Source: Pelagibius sp037652055 (lineage in GTDB: Bacteria; Pseudomonadota; Alphaproteobacteria; Kiloniellales; Kiloniellaceae). Taken from it: a DNA stretch of 64,000 nt. The stretch is taken from contig NZ_JBBKAH010000003.1 of the NCBI RefSeq assembly GCF_037652055.1, positions 310,001 through 374,000 on the forward strand. The letters run 5' to 3'. Positions 8,017 through 17,500 of the stretch are shown piece by piece. How positions within the stretch are numbered: the first letter of the stretch is position 1; every line of letters begins with the position of its first letter. A program made the position numbers and the translations under genes. The notes beneath the pieces were generated by a model that searched no databases, was not told the DNA's origin, and saw nothing but the letters and a program-made list of their open reading frames with translations.

Positions 8017-9117
8017 TCAGGCCGCCCGGCTGCGGCGGTAGAGATCGCCCCAGGCAGCCAGCAGGCGGTCGATGTCGTCGCGCGTGCTGGCCCAGCCGAG
8101 GGAGACGCGGATCGCCGCGCCGGCCTCCTGCGGCGACGCGCCCATGGCCGTCAGCACGTGGGAGGGCTGCACCTTGCCCGACGAGCAGGCGGCGCCGGAA
8201 CTCACCGCCACCCCGGCCAGGTCGAGGGCCATCAGCTGGGTCTCCGCCGAGAGGCCGGCAAGCGCCACGCAGGAGGTGTTGGGCAGCCGCGGCGCCTGCA
8301 CACCAAAAACCTTAACATCGGGTGCCATCACTTTGATTTCACGCTCGAAATGGTCGCGCAGTTCAACCAATTTCTGCATTTCGGAGTGCTCTTCACGTGC
8401 CGTCTCAGCCGCGGCGCCGAAACCCGCTATTCCGGCCAGATTCTCGGTGCCGGCACGGCGCCGACGCTCCTGGCCGCCGCCTTGAAGCAAAGGGTTAAGC
8501 GGCAACTCGGGGCGGGCCAGCAGGGCGCCAGTGCCCTGGGGACCGCCCAGCTTGTGCGCCGAGAGGGTCAGGAGATCGACCCCCAGCGCCGCCATGTCGA
8601 AAGGGATCTTGCCGGCGGCCTGCACCGCGTCGCAATGGACCCAGGCGCCGGCCCCACGCGCCAGCGCGACGACCTCCGACAGAGGTTGAAGAACGCCGGT
8701 CTCGTTGTTGGCCAGCATGACCGAAACCAGGGTGCCGGCGGGCGCCTCCTTGAGCGCCGCGGCCAGGGCGTCGAGGTCGACGGCGCCGTCGGCGGTCAGC
8801 GGGATGCGTTCGGCCTCGGGCACCACCTGGAGGACCGAGTCATGCTCGCCGGCGGACACCAGCACACGCGTTGCCGGCAGGCCTTTCAGGGCCATGTTGT
8901 TGGCCTCGGTGCCGCCGGAGGTGAAAGTGATCCAGGCCGGCTCGGCCCCGGCCAACGCCGCCACCTGGTCGCGGGCCGCCTCGATCAGGCGCCGCGCGCG
9001 GCGGCCCGGCCCGTGCACCGAGGAGGCATTGCCCGGTGTGGCCAGGGCATCAGTCATGGCCGCCAGGGCGGCGGGCCGGAGGGGCGCGGTGGCGTTGTAG
9101 TCGAGGTAGACGGTCAT
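8017..9117 (-). CDS. Cysteine desulfurase, NifS/IscS-like, second copy
   Basis: 366 residues from ATG 9117 (MTVYLDYNATAP); a longer open frame upstream is a shadow of iscR. K189 in TLSAHKLGGPQG is the PLP lysine. C311 in SSGAACSSGKVQPSHV is the persulfide cysteine, so the enzyme looks catalytically complete. It is clearly different from its neighbour at 6793-8007 and slightly shorter. It follows iscR by 29 bases. In related alphaproteobacteria a pair of class V aminotransferases often precedes suf genes; here the suf scaffold is not adjacent. Confidence 0.9.
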   Translation of the reverse strand: MTVYLDYNATAPLRPAALAAMTDALATPGNASSVHGPGRRARRLIEAARDQVAALAGAEPAWITFTSGGTEANNMALKGLPATRVLVSAGEHDSVLQVVPEAERIPLTADGAVDLDALAAALKEAPAGTLVSVMLANNETGVLQPLSEVVALARGAGAWVHCDAVQAAGKIPFDMAALGVDLLTLSAHKLGGPQGTGALLARPELPLNPLLQGGGQERRRRAGTENLAGIAGFGAAAETAREEHSEMQKLVELRDHFEREIKVMAPDVKVFGVQAPRLPNTSCVALAGLSAETQLMALDLAGVAVSSGAACSSGKVQPSHVLTAMGASPQEAGAAIRVSLGWASTRDDIDRLLAAWGDLYRRSRAA

Positions 9118-9146
9118 AGGTCTCGTGGGGCCTGCCGGCGGCCGGA

Positions 9147-9662
9147 CTAGCCGGCGGCGCGGCTGGGGTTGGGGCCCCCGTCGGCGGCAGCGGCGCCGTT
9201 CTTGCCGCCGCCCTTGCCGAGCCCGCCGGTGCCAAGCCCGCTGGTGCCGAGCACGCGGCGCGCGATGACGTCGCCGACTGTCACCGATGAGAGATAGAGG
9301 TAGATCTGGTTGCCCAGTTCCTCCCACAGGTCATGGGTCTGGCAGCGGCTCTGATTGCCGCGGCAGCCGACCGGCTGGCCGGGCGAACAGCGGGTCGCGC
9401 GGATCGGCTCGTCGACCGCCAGGATGATATCGGAAATGCGGGTCTCGTCCGGGGCATGGGCCAGGAGGTAGCCGCCGCCCGGACCGCGCACGGAGCGCAC
9501 CAGCCCGCCGCGCCTGAGCTTGGCGAACAGCTGCTCCAGGTAAGAGAGCGAGATTTCCTGCCGCTCGGCGATATCGGCCAGTGCGACCGGCCGACCCTCG
9601 GCGTGGCCGGCAAGGTCGCAGAGCGCCATCACGGCGTAGCGGCCCTTGGTACTCAGCTTCAC
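9147..9662 (-). CDS. iscR: Rrf2-family Fe-S regulator, IscR-like
   Basis: A 171-residue protein opening with the IscR hallmark MKLSTKGRYAVMALCDLA. The winged helix covers residues 1-80. The cluster-binding cysteines are C92, C100 and C107, with H110 shortly after, matching the three-Cys-plus-His pattern of IscR. The C-terminus is a glycine-rich tail. It is second in an operon between cysE and the desulfurases, so it probably tunes Fe-S assembly and cysteine supply through its own 2Fe-2S cluster. The spacing between cysteines is slightly longer than in the E. coli protein. Confidence 0.9.
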   Translation of the reverse strand: MKLSTKGRYAVMALCDLAGHAEGRPVALADIAERQEISLSYLEQLFAKLRRGGLVRSVRGPGGGYLLAHAPDETRISDIILAVDEPIRATRCSPGQPVGCRGNQSRCQTHDLWEELGNQIYLYLSSVTVGDVIARRVLGTSGLGTGGLGKGGGKNGAAAADGGPNPSRAAG

Positions 9663-9717
9663 TGAAAAGGTCTCCTAACTCTCTGGCCTTGCCGCCAGCT
9701 GCCGGGCAGCCGCCGGG

Positions 9718-10494
9718 CTAGCATTTGCCGGGGGCCTGCTCCCCTTCGCCGGCGTCGCGCTCGTCGCCTTCCACCGGCAGGGCGCCGTTGCCCTCTTCGC
9801 CCCGGCGGGCCTCCAACTCGTTGAGGCGCGCGCGCAGGCTCTGCACCTCGTCGAGCAGGCCGTCGAGCGCCCGGGCGATGGGATCGGGAATGTTGCCGGT
9901 CGGCGTGCCGTAAGCGACGAAAGGCGCCGCCTCGGTCTGCGAGGTCTTGGTGGTCTGCACCGCGCGGCCCGGGATGCCGACGATGGTGGCGCCATCCGGC
10001 ACCTCCTTGGTGACCACCGCGTTGGCGCCGATGCGCGCGCAGCGGCCGACCGTGAAGGGGCCGAGGATCTGCGCGCCGGAGCCGACGATGACGTTGTCCA
10101 GCAGGGTCGGGTGGCGTTTCACATTGCGCTGGCTGTCGCTGTCGACGCTGGGCGAGGTGCCGCCCAGGGTGACGCCCTGGTACAGGGTGACGTCGTCGCC
10201 GATCTCCGCCGTCTCGCCGATCACCACGCCCATGCCGTGGTCGATGAAGAAGCGCTTCCCGATGGTGGCGCCGGGATGGATCTCGATGCCGGTCAGCGTG
10301 CGGCCGACCGCCGAGATCCAGCGGCCGAGCAGGAACCAGCCGCGCCGCCAGCACGCATTGGCCAAGCGGTAAAGCATAATGGCCTGGAATCCCGGGTAGC
10401 AAAGGACTACCTCTAGACGCGAGCGCGCCGCGGGGTCCCGCTGCATGGTGGCATCGATTTCGGCCCTGAGAGACTTGAACATCGCTTCGCCCAT
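9718..10494 (-). CDS. cysE: Serine O-acetyltransferase
   Basis: A 258-residue protein (or 254 from ATG 10482). It makes O-acetylserine, the direct precursor of cysteine. The N-terminal helical part holds FKSLRAEIDATMQRDPAARS. The left-handed beta-helix contains the usual hexapeptide stretches and the motif IDHGMGVVIGETAEIGDDVTLYQGVTLGG, which is diagnostic. The C-terminal tail after about residue 180 is charged and low-complexity. It is the first gene of the Fe-S operon, which links cysteine synthesis with sulfur mobilisation. A good sigma-70-type promoter lies about 110 bases upstream. Confidence 0.93.
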   Translation of the reverse strand: MGEAMFKSLRAEIDATMQRDPAARSRLEVVLCYPGFQAIMLYRLANACWRRGWFLLGRWISAVGRTLTGIEIHPGATIGKRFFIDHGMGVVIGETAEIGDDVTLYQGVTLGGTSPSVDSDSQRNVKRHPTLLDNVIVGSGAQILGPFTVGRCARIGANAVVTKEVPDGATIVGIPGRAVQTTKTSQTEAAPFVAYGTPTGNIPDPIARALDGLLDEVQSLRARLNELEARRGEEGNGALPVEGDERDAGEGEQAPGKC

Positions 10495-10515
10495 CGTGCT
10501 AATATCGCCGCCCTT

Positions 10516-10551
10516 CGCCGCCGGTGCTGTGCGGTTGTACCGCAGGCGGCG
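10516..10551 (-). promoter_or_regulatory. Stem-loop in the cysE leader
   Basis: Within the predicted leader, an outer 7-bp stem (10516-10522 with 10545-10551) encloses an inner 6-bp stem, TGCGGT (10530-10535) pairing with ACCGCA (10539-10544). There is no run of T after it, so it is not a standard terminator. It may stabilise the message or be regulatory. Confidence 0.35.
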
Positions 10552-10601
10552 GTTTCCCGCGCAGATGATGCGCCCCCGCGGCCAGCACCTGCAACACGGG
10601 A

Positions 10602-10630
10602 GATATAGTAAGCCTGAGTAAATTGGTCAA
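10602..10630 (-). promoter_or_regulatory. Sigma-70-type promoter for the cysE-iscR operon
   Basis: On the minus strand TTGACC (10630-10625) and TATATC (10607-10602) are separated by exactly 17 bases. This is close to consensus and is placed about 110 bases before cysE. It is the clearest promoter in the window. An IscR site overlapping it is plausible but I cannot identify one. Confidence 0.65.
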
Positions 10631-10873
10631 GTTTGTGGCCAGTTGCGGGGCAGGGCAGAGAAGAACATGGCGAACGGACAACATTCCTTACGGAAGGGTC
10701 CGGAATCGCTGAGAGAATTTCAGGAGGCGGATTACTCCGCCGCAAAAAAACCGCGCAGAGTTACGGCCGGACGGCCGCGACGGCGCTGCCCTAACGGTCC
10801 CGTGGCGGATCGCTCCCCCGCAGGGGGCGGTCCCGGGGCGGCGGCCCTTGAACGATAAGGAAACCATAAGTCT

Positions 10874-11539
10874 ATGCCTGACGTGATCTTCAATGGCCCG
10901 GACGGCCGTCTTGAAGGACGCTACCAGCACAGCAAGAAGCCCAATGCGCCGATCGCCCTGATGCTGCATCCGCATCCGCAGTACGGCGGCACCATGAACA
11001 ACAAGGTCGTCTATACCCTGTTCCATGCTTTCGTGCGCCAGGGCTTCTCGGTGCTGCGTTTCAACTTCCGCGGCGTCGGCCGTTCCCAGGGCGTCTTCGA
11101 CCGCGGCGAGGGCGAACTGTCCGATGCCGCCTCGGCCCTCGACTGGTTGCAGACCTACAACGAGAACGCCGAATCCTGCTGGATCGCCGGCTTCTCCTTC
11201 GGTGCCTGGATCGGCATGCAGCTGCTGATGCGCCGCCCGGAGATCAACGGCTTCATCTCCGTGGCCCCGCCGGCCAACATGCATGACTTCACCTTCCTGG
11301 CCCCCTGCCCGTCCTCCGGCCTGATCGTCCAGGGCTCCAAGGACGAGGTGGTGCCGGAGCCCTCGGTGAAGAAGCTGGTCGACAAGCTTTCCAGCCAGCG
11401 CGGCATCTCCATCGACTACCGCGTCGTGCCCGGCGCCGACCATTTCTTCCAGGAGCAGATGGAAGAGCTGACCGGCCACGTGGACGACTACCTGGCCAAG
11501 GCGCTGAAGGCGGAAACCAGCAAGACCGCCGCCGGCTAA
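10874..11539 (+). CDS. Alpha/beta hydrolase (COG2945-like)
   Basis: A 221-residue single-domain alpha/beta hydrolase. The nucleophile elbow is GFSFG within CWIAGFSFGAWIGMQ. The acid appears in QGSKDEVVPEPS, and the catalytic His in VVPGADHFFQEQ. An early HPHPQYGGTMNNKVV segment forms the oxyanion region typical of this conserved proteobacterial family. Substrate unknown. It has its own upstream region and is divergent from cysE; similar hydrolases often neighbour iscR/desulfurase genes in alphaproteobacteria, from general knowledge. Confidence 0.88.
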   Translation: MPDVIFNGPDGRLEGRYQHSKKPNAPIALMLHPHPQYGGTMNNKVVYTLFHAFVRQGFSVLRFNFRGVGRSQGVFDRGEGELSDAASALDWLQTYNENAESCWIAGFSFGAWIGMQLLMRRPEINGFISVAPPANMHDFTFLAPCPSSGLIVQGSKDEVVPEPSVKKLVDKLSSQRGISIDYRVVPGADHFFQEQMEELTGHVDDYLAKALKAETSKTAAG

Positions 11540-11564
11540 GGCGGCAAAGGCCGACGTAATGCCG

Positions 11565-11600
11565 AACGGGCCCCTCTCCCTCCTAGGGCAAGGGCCCGTT
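11565..11600. terminator. Hairpin between convergent genes
   Basis: AACGGGCCC (11565-11573) and GGGCCCGTT (11592-11600) form a perfect 9-bp stem with an 18-base loop, located between the hydrolase gene and convergent anmK. No strong T-tract follows on either strand, so it is at best a weak bidirectional terminator. Confidence 0.4.
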
Positions 11601-11606
11601 TCGCGT

Positions 11607-12716
11607 TCAGGGAGCCTTGTGCAGCTGCCCGCCGCTGGCCGGGCGGCTCACCCCGGTGGTCGTCGGCAGGGTGATCGGCAGCCCCGCCAGGGAGCGCAGG
11701 GCGAGGTAGGCGAAGGCCTCGGCCTCCAGCGCGTCGCCCCGCCAGCCCACCGCCTCGACCGGCTCGACCGGCGCCTCGAGGCGCGCCGCCAGTTCGGCCA
11801 TAAGCGTCGGATTGTGGCGTCCGCCGCCGGTAATCAGCCAGCGGGTGGCCGGTGCTGGAAAGTGCTCGGCGGCCCGGGCGATGGTGGCCGCGGTGAAGGC
11901 GGTCAGCGTCGCCGCGCCGTCCTCCAGCGTGAGGCCGGCCACGGCATCCCCGGTGAAGTCGTCGCGGTCCAGCGACTTCGGCGGCCGGCGGTCGAAATAG
12001 GGATTGTCGAGCAGGCGGACCAGCACCGCCGCATCCGCCGTGCCGGCGCGCGCCAGCGCCCCGTCGCGGTCCAGCGGCTCGCCGCTATGGCGCTCTACCC
12101 AGTCGTTGATGAGGGCGTTGCCCGGCCCGGTGTCAAAGGCCAGGACATCCTCGTCGCCTTCACCGATCCAGGTCACGTTGGCGACGCCGCCGATGTTCAC
12201 CACCGCCAGCGGGCGGGCCAGGCCGGTCGCCAGGGCGGCCTGGTAGAGCGGCACCAGTGGCGCGCCCTCACCGCCCAGCACCATGTCGTTGCTGCGCAGG
12301 TCGGCCACCACGTCGATGCCGGTCTCCGCGGCCAGCAGGGCGCCGTCGCCGATCTGCCAGGTGCGATGCTCCTGCGGGCGGTGCAGAATGGTGTGGCCGT
12401 GGAAGCCGATGGCCCGCACAGCGGACGCGGGCAAACCCGCCTCGGCCAGCAGGAGGCGCACCGCCTCGGCATGGCGCAGGGTGAGCTCGCGCGCCACCGC
12501 CTCGACCGGCCCCTTGCCGCCCAACACAGAGCGCAGCCGGCTGCGCATCCCGGCGTCGTAGGGCTGGCTGAGGAAGGCCGCGGCGGTCACCGACCCGGCG
12601 CCGTCGCTGCGGATCAGCGCGGCGTCGATGCCGTCCATCGAGGTGCCGCTCATCAGGCCCACCGCCCAGTCGCCGGCGCTCTCCGGCTGCGTGCTCATCT
12701 TTTCTGCCAAAGCCAT
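11607..12716 (-). CDS. anmK: Anhydro-N-acetylmuramic acid kinase
   Basis: 369 residues from ATG 12716, which has AGAGG 7 bases upstream; this equals the usual family length. The N-terminal phosphate loop VGLMSGTSMDGIDAALI is diagnostic. Later landmarks are VNIGGVANVTWIG, FDTGPGNALIND and WLITGGGRHNPTLMA of the ASKHA fold. The enzyme phosphorylates and opens the 1,6-anhydro ring of anhydroMurNAc released during peptidoglycan recycling. It is divergent from tyrS, an arrangement common in alphaproteobacteria. Confidence 0.94.
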   Translation of the reverse strand: MALAEKMSTQPESAGDWAVGLMSGTSMDGIDAALIRSDGAGSVTAAAFLSQPYDAGMRSRLRSVLGGKGPVEAVARELTLRHAEAVRLLLAEAGLPASAVRAIGFHGHTILHRPQEHRTWQIGDGALLAAETGIDVVADLRSNDMVLGGEGAPLVPLYQAALATGLARPLAVVNIGGVANVTWIGEGDEDVLAFDTGPGNALINDWVERHSGEPLDRDGALARAGTADAAVLVRLLDNPYFDRRPPKSLDRDDFTGDAVAGLTLEDGAATLTAFTAATIARAAEHFPAPATRWLITGGGRHNPTLMAELAARLEAPVEPVEAVGWRGDALEAEAFAYLALRSLAGLPITLPTTTGVSRPASGGQLHKAP

Positions 12717-12862
12717 CTCTCGACCTCTTGTACTCCGACCCACCGTTCTAGCGGCCAGAGGTTACCATCCGGTCAAACAAGGTTAACGCCCCCGCCCCGC
12801 GAGGAAAAGAGACGCCCGCCGGGACAAGGGAGGCCCGGATCGCGAATTTATGGTCCCCGAAA

Positions 12863-12890
12863 TTGAGGTGCGGGCCGGATTGTGTTAAAT
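12863..12890 (+). promoter_or_regulatory. Possible tyrS promoter
   Basis: TTGAGG (12863-12868), a 16-base spacer, then TTAAAT (12885-12890), about 100 bases before the tyrS ATG in an otherwise GC-rich gap. This is a moderate match to a sigma-70 promoter. Confidence 0.4.
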
Positions 12891-12992
12891 GCCTGCGCCC
12901 ACTACCGCCCCGGATCGGCGCCCAGGATCGCCGCCCAGGATCGGGGGGCAGCCCTTTGCCGGCAGCACAAGATTAGGACCCAGTTCAGGAAG

Positions 12993-14243
12993 ATGACAGC
13001 GCCCCGCTCCGACTTCCTGCGGACCCTCCAGGACCGCGGATTCATCCACCAGTGCACCGATCTCGACGCGCTCGACGCGCGCGCGCTGGAGAGCCGCCTC
13101 ACCGCCTATATCGGCTTCGACGCCACGGCGGACTCCCTGCACATCGGGCACCTGGTGCAGATCATGATGCTGCGCTGGGCGCAGAAGGCCGGCCACCGGC
13201 CGATTGCCCTCATGGGCGGCGGCACCACCAAGGTCGGCGATCCCTCCGGCAAGGACGAGTCGCGCCAGCTTCTTACCACCGAGCAAATCGACGCGAACAT
13301 CGCCCGCATCCGCGAGACCTTCGACAACCTGCTGGATTTCAGTGAAGGCGGCGCCATTCTGGCGAACAATGCGGACTGGCTGGACAGCCTGCAGTACATC
13401 GACTTCCTGCGCGACGTCGGCCGCCATTTCACCATCAACCGCATGCTGACCTTCGACAGCGTGAAGCTGCGCCTCGACCGCGAGCAGCCGCTGACCTTCC
13501 TGGAGTTCAACTACATGATCCTCCAGGCCTACGACTTCCTGGAGCTCAGCCGGCGCCATGACTGCTGCCTGCAGATGGGCGGCTCCGACCAGTGGGGCAA
13601 CATCGTCAACGGCATCGAGCTGGCGCGGCGCATCGACCAGCGTCCGCTCTACGGCCTCACCACGCCGCTGATCACCACCGCTTCGGGCGCCAAGATGGGC
13701 AAGACCGCCGCCGGCGCCGTGTGGCTCGGCGCGCACCGCCTCAGCCACCTCGACTATTGGCAGTTCTGGCGCAATACCGAGGACGGCGACGTCGGCCGCT
13801 TCCTGCGTCTTTTCACAGACCTCGCGGAAGAAGAGATCGCGAAGCTGGAAGCCCTGGAAGGCGCCGAGATCAACGAGGCGAAAAAGATCCTCGCCTTCGA
13901 GGCGACGAAGCTGTGCCGCGGCGAGGCGGCCGCCGTGCAGGCGGCGGAGACCGCGCGCCAGACCTTCGAGGAGGGCGTTTCCGCCGAAGGCCTGCCGACC
14001 GTCGAGGTAAGCGAGAGCGAACTGAGCGGCGGCCTGCCGGCCTTCGAGCTGATGCGCCGCGCAGGGCTGGCCAAGAGCAACGGCGAGGCACGCCGCCTCA
14101 TCAAGGGCGGCGGCGCGCGTCTCAACGACGTCGCCATCCACGACGAGATGCACACGGTGCGCCTGGACGATCTCGGCCCGCAAGGCAGCCTGAAGCTCTC
14201 CGCCGGCAAGAAGCGTCACGCGCTGGTGAAGCTGGCGGGCTGA
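12993..14243 (+). CDS. tyrS: Tyrosyl-tRNA synthetase
   Basis: 416 residues from ATG 12993 (MTAPRSDFL), the usual length for bacterial TyrS; a longer open frame upstream is not needed. It is a class I synthetase, with HIGH as LHIGHLV after YIGFDATADS. The KMSKS loop is KMGKT in GAKMGKTAAG. The tyrosine-binding QMGGSDQWGNI is present. The C-terminal S4 RNA-binding domain shows LAKSNGEARRLIKGGGARLN. It charges tRNA-Tyr in the cytoplasm. Confidence 0.96.
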   Translation: MTAPRSDFLRTLQDRGFIHQCTDLDALDARALESRLTAYIGFDATADSLHIGHLVQIMMLRWAQKAGHRPIALMGGGTTKVGDPSGKDESRQLLTTEQIDANIARIRETFDNLLDFSEGGAILANNADWLDSLQYIDFLRDVGRHFTINRMLTFDSVKLRLDREQPLTFLEFNYMILQAYDFLELSRRHDCCLQMGGSDQWGNIVNGIELARRIDQRPLYGLTTPLITTASGAKMGKTAAGAVWLGAHRLSHLDYWQFWRNTEDGDVGRFLRLFTDLAEEEIAKLEALEGAEINEAKKILAFEATKLCRGEAAAVQAAETARQTFEEGVSAEGLPTVEVSESELSGGLPAFELMRRAGLAKSNGEARRLIKGGGARLNDVAIHDEMHTVRLDDLGPQGSLKLSAGKKRHALVKLAG

Positions 14244-14550
14244 AGCGCGAGCGGGGGAAGATTTGCCTTCTCCCCTCGCCGGCCTGCATTCACACATCTC
14301 TCGCGGTGTACCCGCAACGTTTCTACACACACCATTGTCGTCCCGGGGCTTGACCCCGGGACCCATTGACGTCAGCGCGTGGCGATACGGTGCGATGGTT
14401 GCATCACCGCCAGCCGCAGGCACGGGACGCTCTGTTCATGATCGATCAATCGGCCAGGGCATTGGGTCCCGGGGTCAAGCCCCGGAACGACATTGGTGCT
14501 TATGACGGCAATGGCGCTGACGCGGGCAGCGCCCGGCCCTTTTCTACGCG
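14244..14550. other. Intergenic region with long inverted repeat
   Basis: A 307-base gap between convergent tyrS and the AsmA-like gene. No gene was recognised. Its main content is the inverted repeat 14336-14496. Confidence 0.7.
14336..14496. repeat. Long inverted repeat with GTCGTCCCGGG-type arms
   Basis: The left arm, about 14333-14368, contains CCCGGGGCTTGACCCCGGGA. The right arm, about 14461-14496, is its near-exact reverse complement; only a few bases differ over about 36. About 92 bases separate the arms. Each arm also contains a smaller imperfect palindrome (CCCGGGG..CCCCGGG). The arms resemble a shorter palindrome at 22412-22447, suggesting a dispersed intergenic repeat family. As RNA it could form a very stable stem between two convergent genes. 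Confidence 0.8.
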
Positions 14551-17500
14551 CTACTTGTCGATGCGTTCGCGCCGTTCCGGCAGGGCTGCGGCCGGCTCGT
14601 CGCCGGGCTGGCCGGCGGTGAAGATGTTGCGCAGGAAGCCCGGGGTCAGCGCCGAGAGCGGATTGACCGACACTGCCGGGTCGTCGACCGGCCCGTTCAC
14701 ATTGTAGACCACGGCAAAGAGGCCCTCGCCCTCGCCGCCGGTCATGAGGGTGCCGAGCAGCGGAATCTTGCTGAGGAAGTTGTTGATCGAGTAGGCCGGC
14801 ACCACGACGCCCTGAAGGTCGATGGCGTCGCGGTCGAAGTCGATCTGTCCTTTCGCGGTGAACCCCAGCGAGGCGCCGTAGATGCGCATGAGTTCTGTCG
14901 TCGCCACGCCGTCGTCGAGCACGAACTCGCCGTCCATGCCTTGGAAGGGAATGCCCTCGCCGCGCAGCAGGTCGAGCACGCCGGTGAAGGAAGCGACGGT
15001 GAGCAGCTTGGCCATCACCGGTGCCTTCACCATGACGAAGTCGCGCGCCTCTACCTTGGCGATGATCGGATGGGTCGGCGTCGGCCCGTCGCTGCGTCCT
15101 GTCACCTGGATGCGTCCGCCCACAACGGTGTCGGTGATGTTGGTCGCCCGCAGCAGCGCGCCGAGATCGTCGCTCTGCGCCAGCAGGCGCTGGCCGCTGC
15201 CGGAGGCGTCCGGCGCGAAGGAAAGCTGCAGGTAGCGGCGCGTCAGCTCGGCGGCAATCGGCTGTGCCGCGCCCGCCGCGGCTGAAACCGGCGACAGCTT
15301 TTCCGCCGCCGCCGCCTCGCGGCGCGGTGACCAGTACTGCTCCGGGATGCTGCCGGAAAGACGGATCGTCTCCCACCCGGCACGCCCGCGGCGCAGCTCC
15401 AGGTTCACCTGCTCCAGGCGCTGCTCCTCGCCGAAATAAAGCAAGCGCAGGTTCGGCGCCAGCACCTCCAGCGGCTCGAAGCTGCGCGGCTCCGGCACGT
15501 CGGCGTTCTCGCCGCCAACGGTCTCCGCGACGGTCTCTTGCTCATCGCCGGAGGCGACCGCCTCATTATCATCGCCGGAAAGGAAGGGCTCCGCGTCGAG
15601 TGTGCCCTGGCCGATGCTGACGACGATGCCCGCATCGTTCAGAGTGACGGCGACGTCCTGCAGGTTGCTGCGCCCGAAAGAAACGTGTTCCAGGGCGATC
15701 TCGCCCAGCCCCTCACCGCCGGCACCGGGCATCGCGCTGCCGCGCAGCGCCAGATCGCCGGCCTGCATGACGATGTCGCGGTAGGCGAGCGGCCCTTCGT
15801 TGTCCAGTTCGACCGTGAGGCTGAGGCTGCCTTGGGTGCCGGCCTCCTTGCGCCAATGCATCTCCGGCAGGGAAACCGTCGTCTGCGCCAGGTCGGCGTT
15901 CACCTTCAGGGTCGTAAGCCCGCTCGGGACCTGCACCATGGACACCGAAGCCTTCATCGGCCCCTGCAGCGCATCCCCAATGTCGAGGCCGAAGCGCGCC
16001 CGCTCGGCATCGTCGATGCGCGGGATCTCCGCTTCCATGACGGAGCGGTATTTCGGCGCATCGGCGAAGCTCTCCTGCCAGTTCACCGTCAGGGGCACGC
16101 CGCCGAGGGTGACCGGCCCGGCCAGCTGCAGGCCGCCCTGGTCGAGTTTGACGTCCAGCTGCGCCTCTGTCATGTCCTGGCCCTTGAAGACGTTCTTCAG
16201 GGTGCCGTCCTTCACCGCCGCCGCGACCTGCAGGGTGACGTCGTCGAAACTAAGGTCCTTGGACAGGGGAAACTGAAAGCCGAGGTCGGCGCTGACCGTG
16301 CCGTCGCTGCCCGCCGCGGAGAATCCGACCTTGGACAACAGGTTGAGCCGCTCGTGGTCGACGATCGCCAGGGCATCGTAGACCGGCCCGACGGCCTGGG
16401 TGGCGATCGTCAGCTGCTCGTAGATGCCCTTGTCGGAATCGGAGGTGGTAAAACCGGTGATGTCGACCGTCGACGGCCCGATGGCGAGGTCGTTGAGGTG
16501 ACCCGAGTCCACGGCAAAGCGCAGCGAGTCGAGATCGAAGGCCGCCGTGCCGGCCAGCGCCTGGACCGGTTGCAGCGGGCGCAGGTAGTGCACCTCGACA
16601 TCGCGGTACTGCAGGGTGCCGCCGAAGCCGGAAATCTGCGCCGCCGCGAAGTCGCCGCCAGGCACCGTCACCTGCAGCGTCGCGGTCGCCTTGTCGACGA
16701 CGCCGCGCGTCACGTTCTCCACCACCCAGGGCCGCGCGTCGGACGCCAGCGAGGACGGCCAATAGGCCGGCAGCTGCGCCACATGGACGTCTGCCAGCGT
16801 CGCCTCCGCATTGATCTGCCAGCCGCGCGTCAGCGGATCGTGGTCGAACACACCAGCGATGTCGAACAGCGGGCCGGGCGCTTCCGCGGTGCCGAGGGCG
16901 AGGTGCGCCTGATCCAGGTCGAACCGGCTTTCCGTACTGTCGTAGCGCCCGCTCATGGTCAGCTCGCGCACCGGCACCGGCTCCATCTCGATCCCCGGGA
17001 TGGCAAGCGTACCGGAAAAGCCCTGCAGGTCGAAACCCGTGTGCCCGATGTCGCCTGCCAGCGACAGCGAGGTATAGACCGAGCCGCTGATGCGCGCGGT
17101 CAGGCCGCCGACCGGGGCCAGCACCGGAAAGGCCGCCGCGAGCTTGGCAAGGCTGATGTCGGAGAATCCGGCGGCGAGGTCGACGACGCCGTCGGTCTTG
17201 TCGAACAGGAAGGCGATGTCCACGGTGGCCGGATCGCCACGCCCGGCAAAGCCGAGATTGACGTCGCCGGCCAGGCCCGCGACGTCCCGGCGCAGGGAGA
17301 TTTCAGCCGCCGGAGCGGCCCAGGACAGCCCCAGCTTCTCGTCGCGCACGAAGACCTGCCCGTCGCGGATGCGCACCTCGTCCAGATAGGACAGCGGATT
17401 GCCGGGCACCTTCTCCGCCAGCAGTTCGCTGACCATGCGGGCGAGCACCAGACTTTCGTCCTTGGCCCCGGCTGCCGCTGCGGCGGGCCCCTCGCCCGCG

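Larger units (their letters stand above)
10495..10873. other. Divergent intergenic region between cysE and a hydrolase gene
   Basis: A 379-base gap. It holds the minus-strand promoter and leader hairpin of the cysE operon. The right part is GC-rich, with a CCCCC/GGGGG-type inverted repeat near 10813-10829. A run of seven A at 10744-10750 lies mid-gap. Short open frames exist but none has gene-like composition. Confidence 0.6.
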
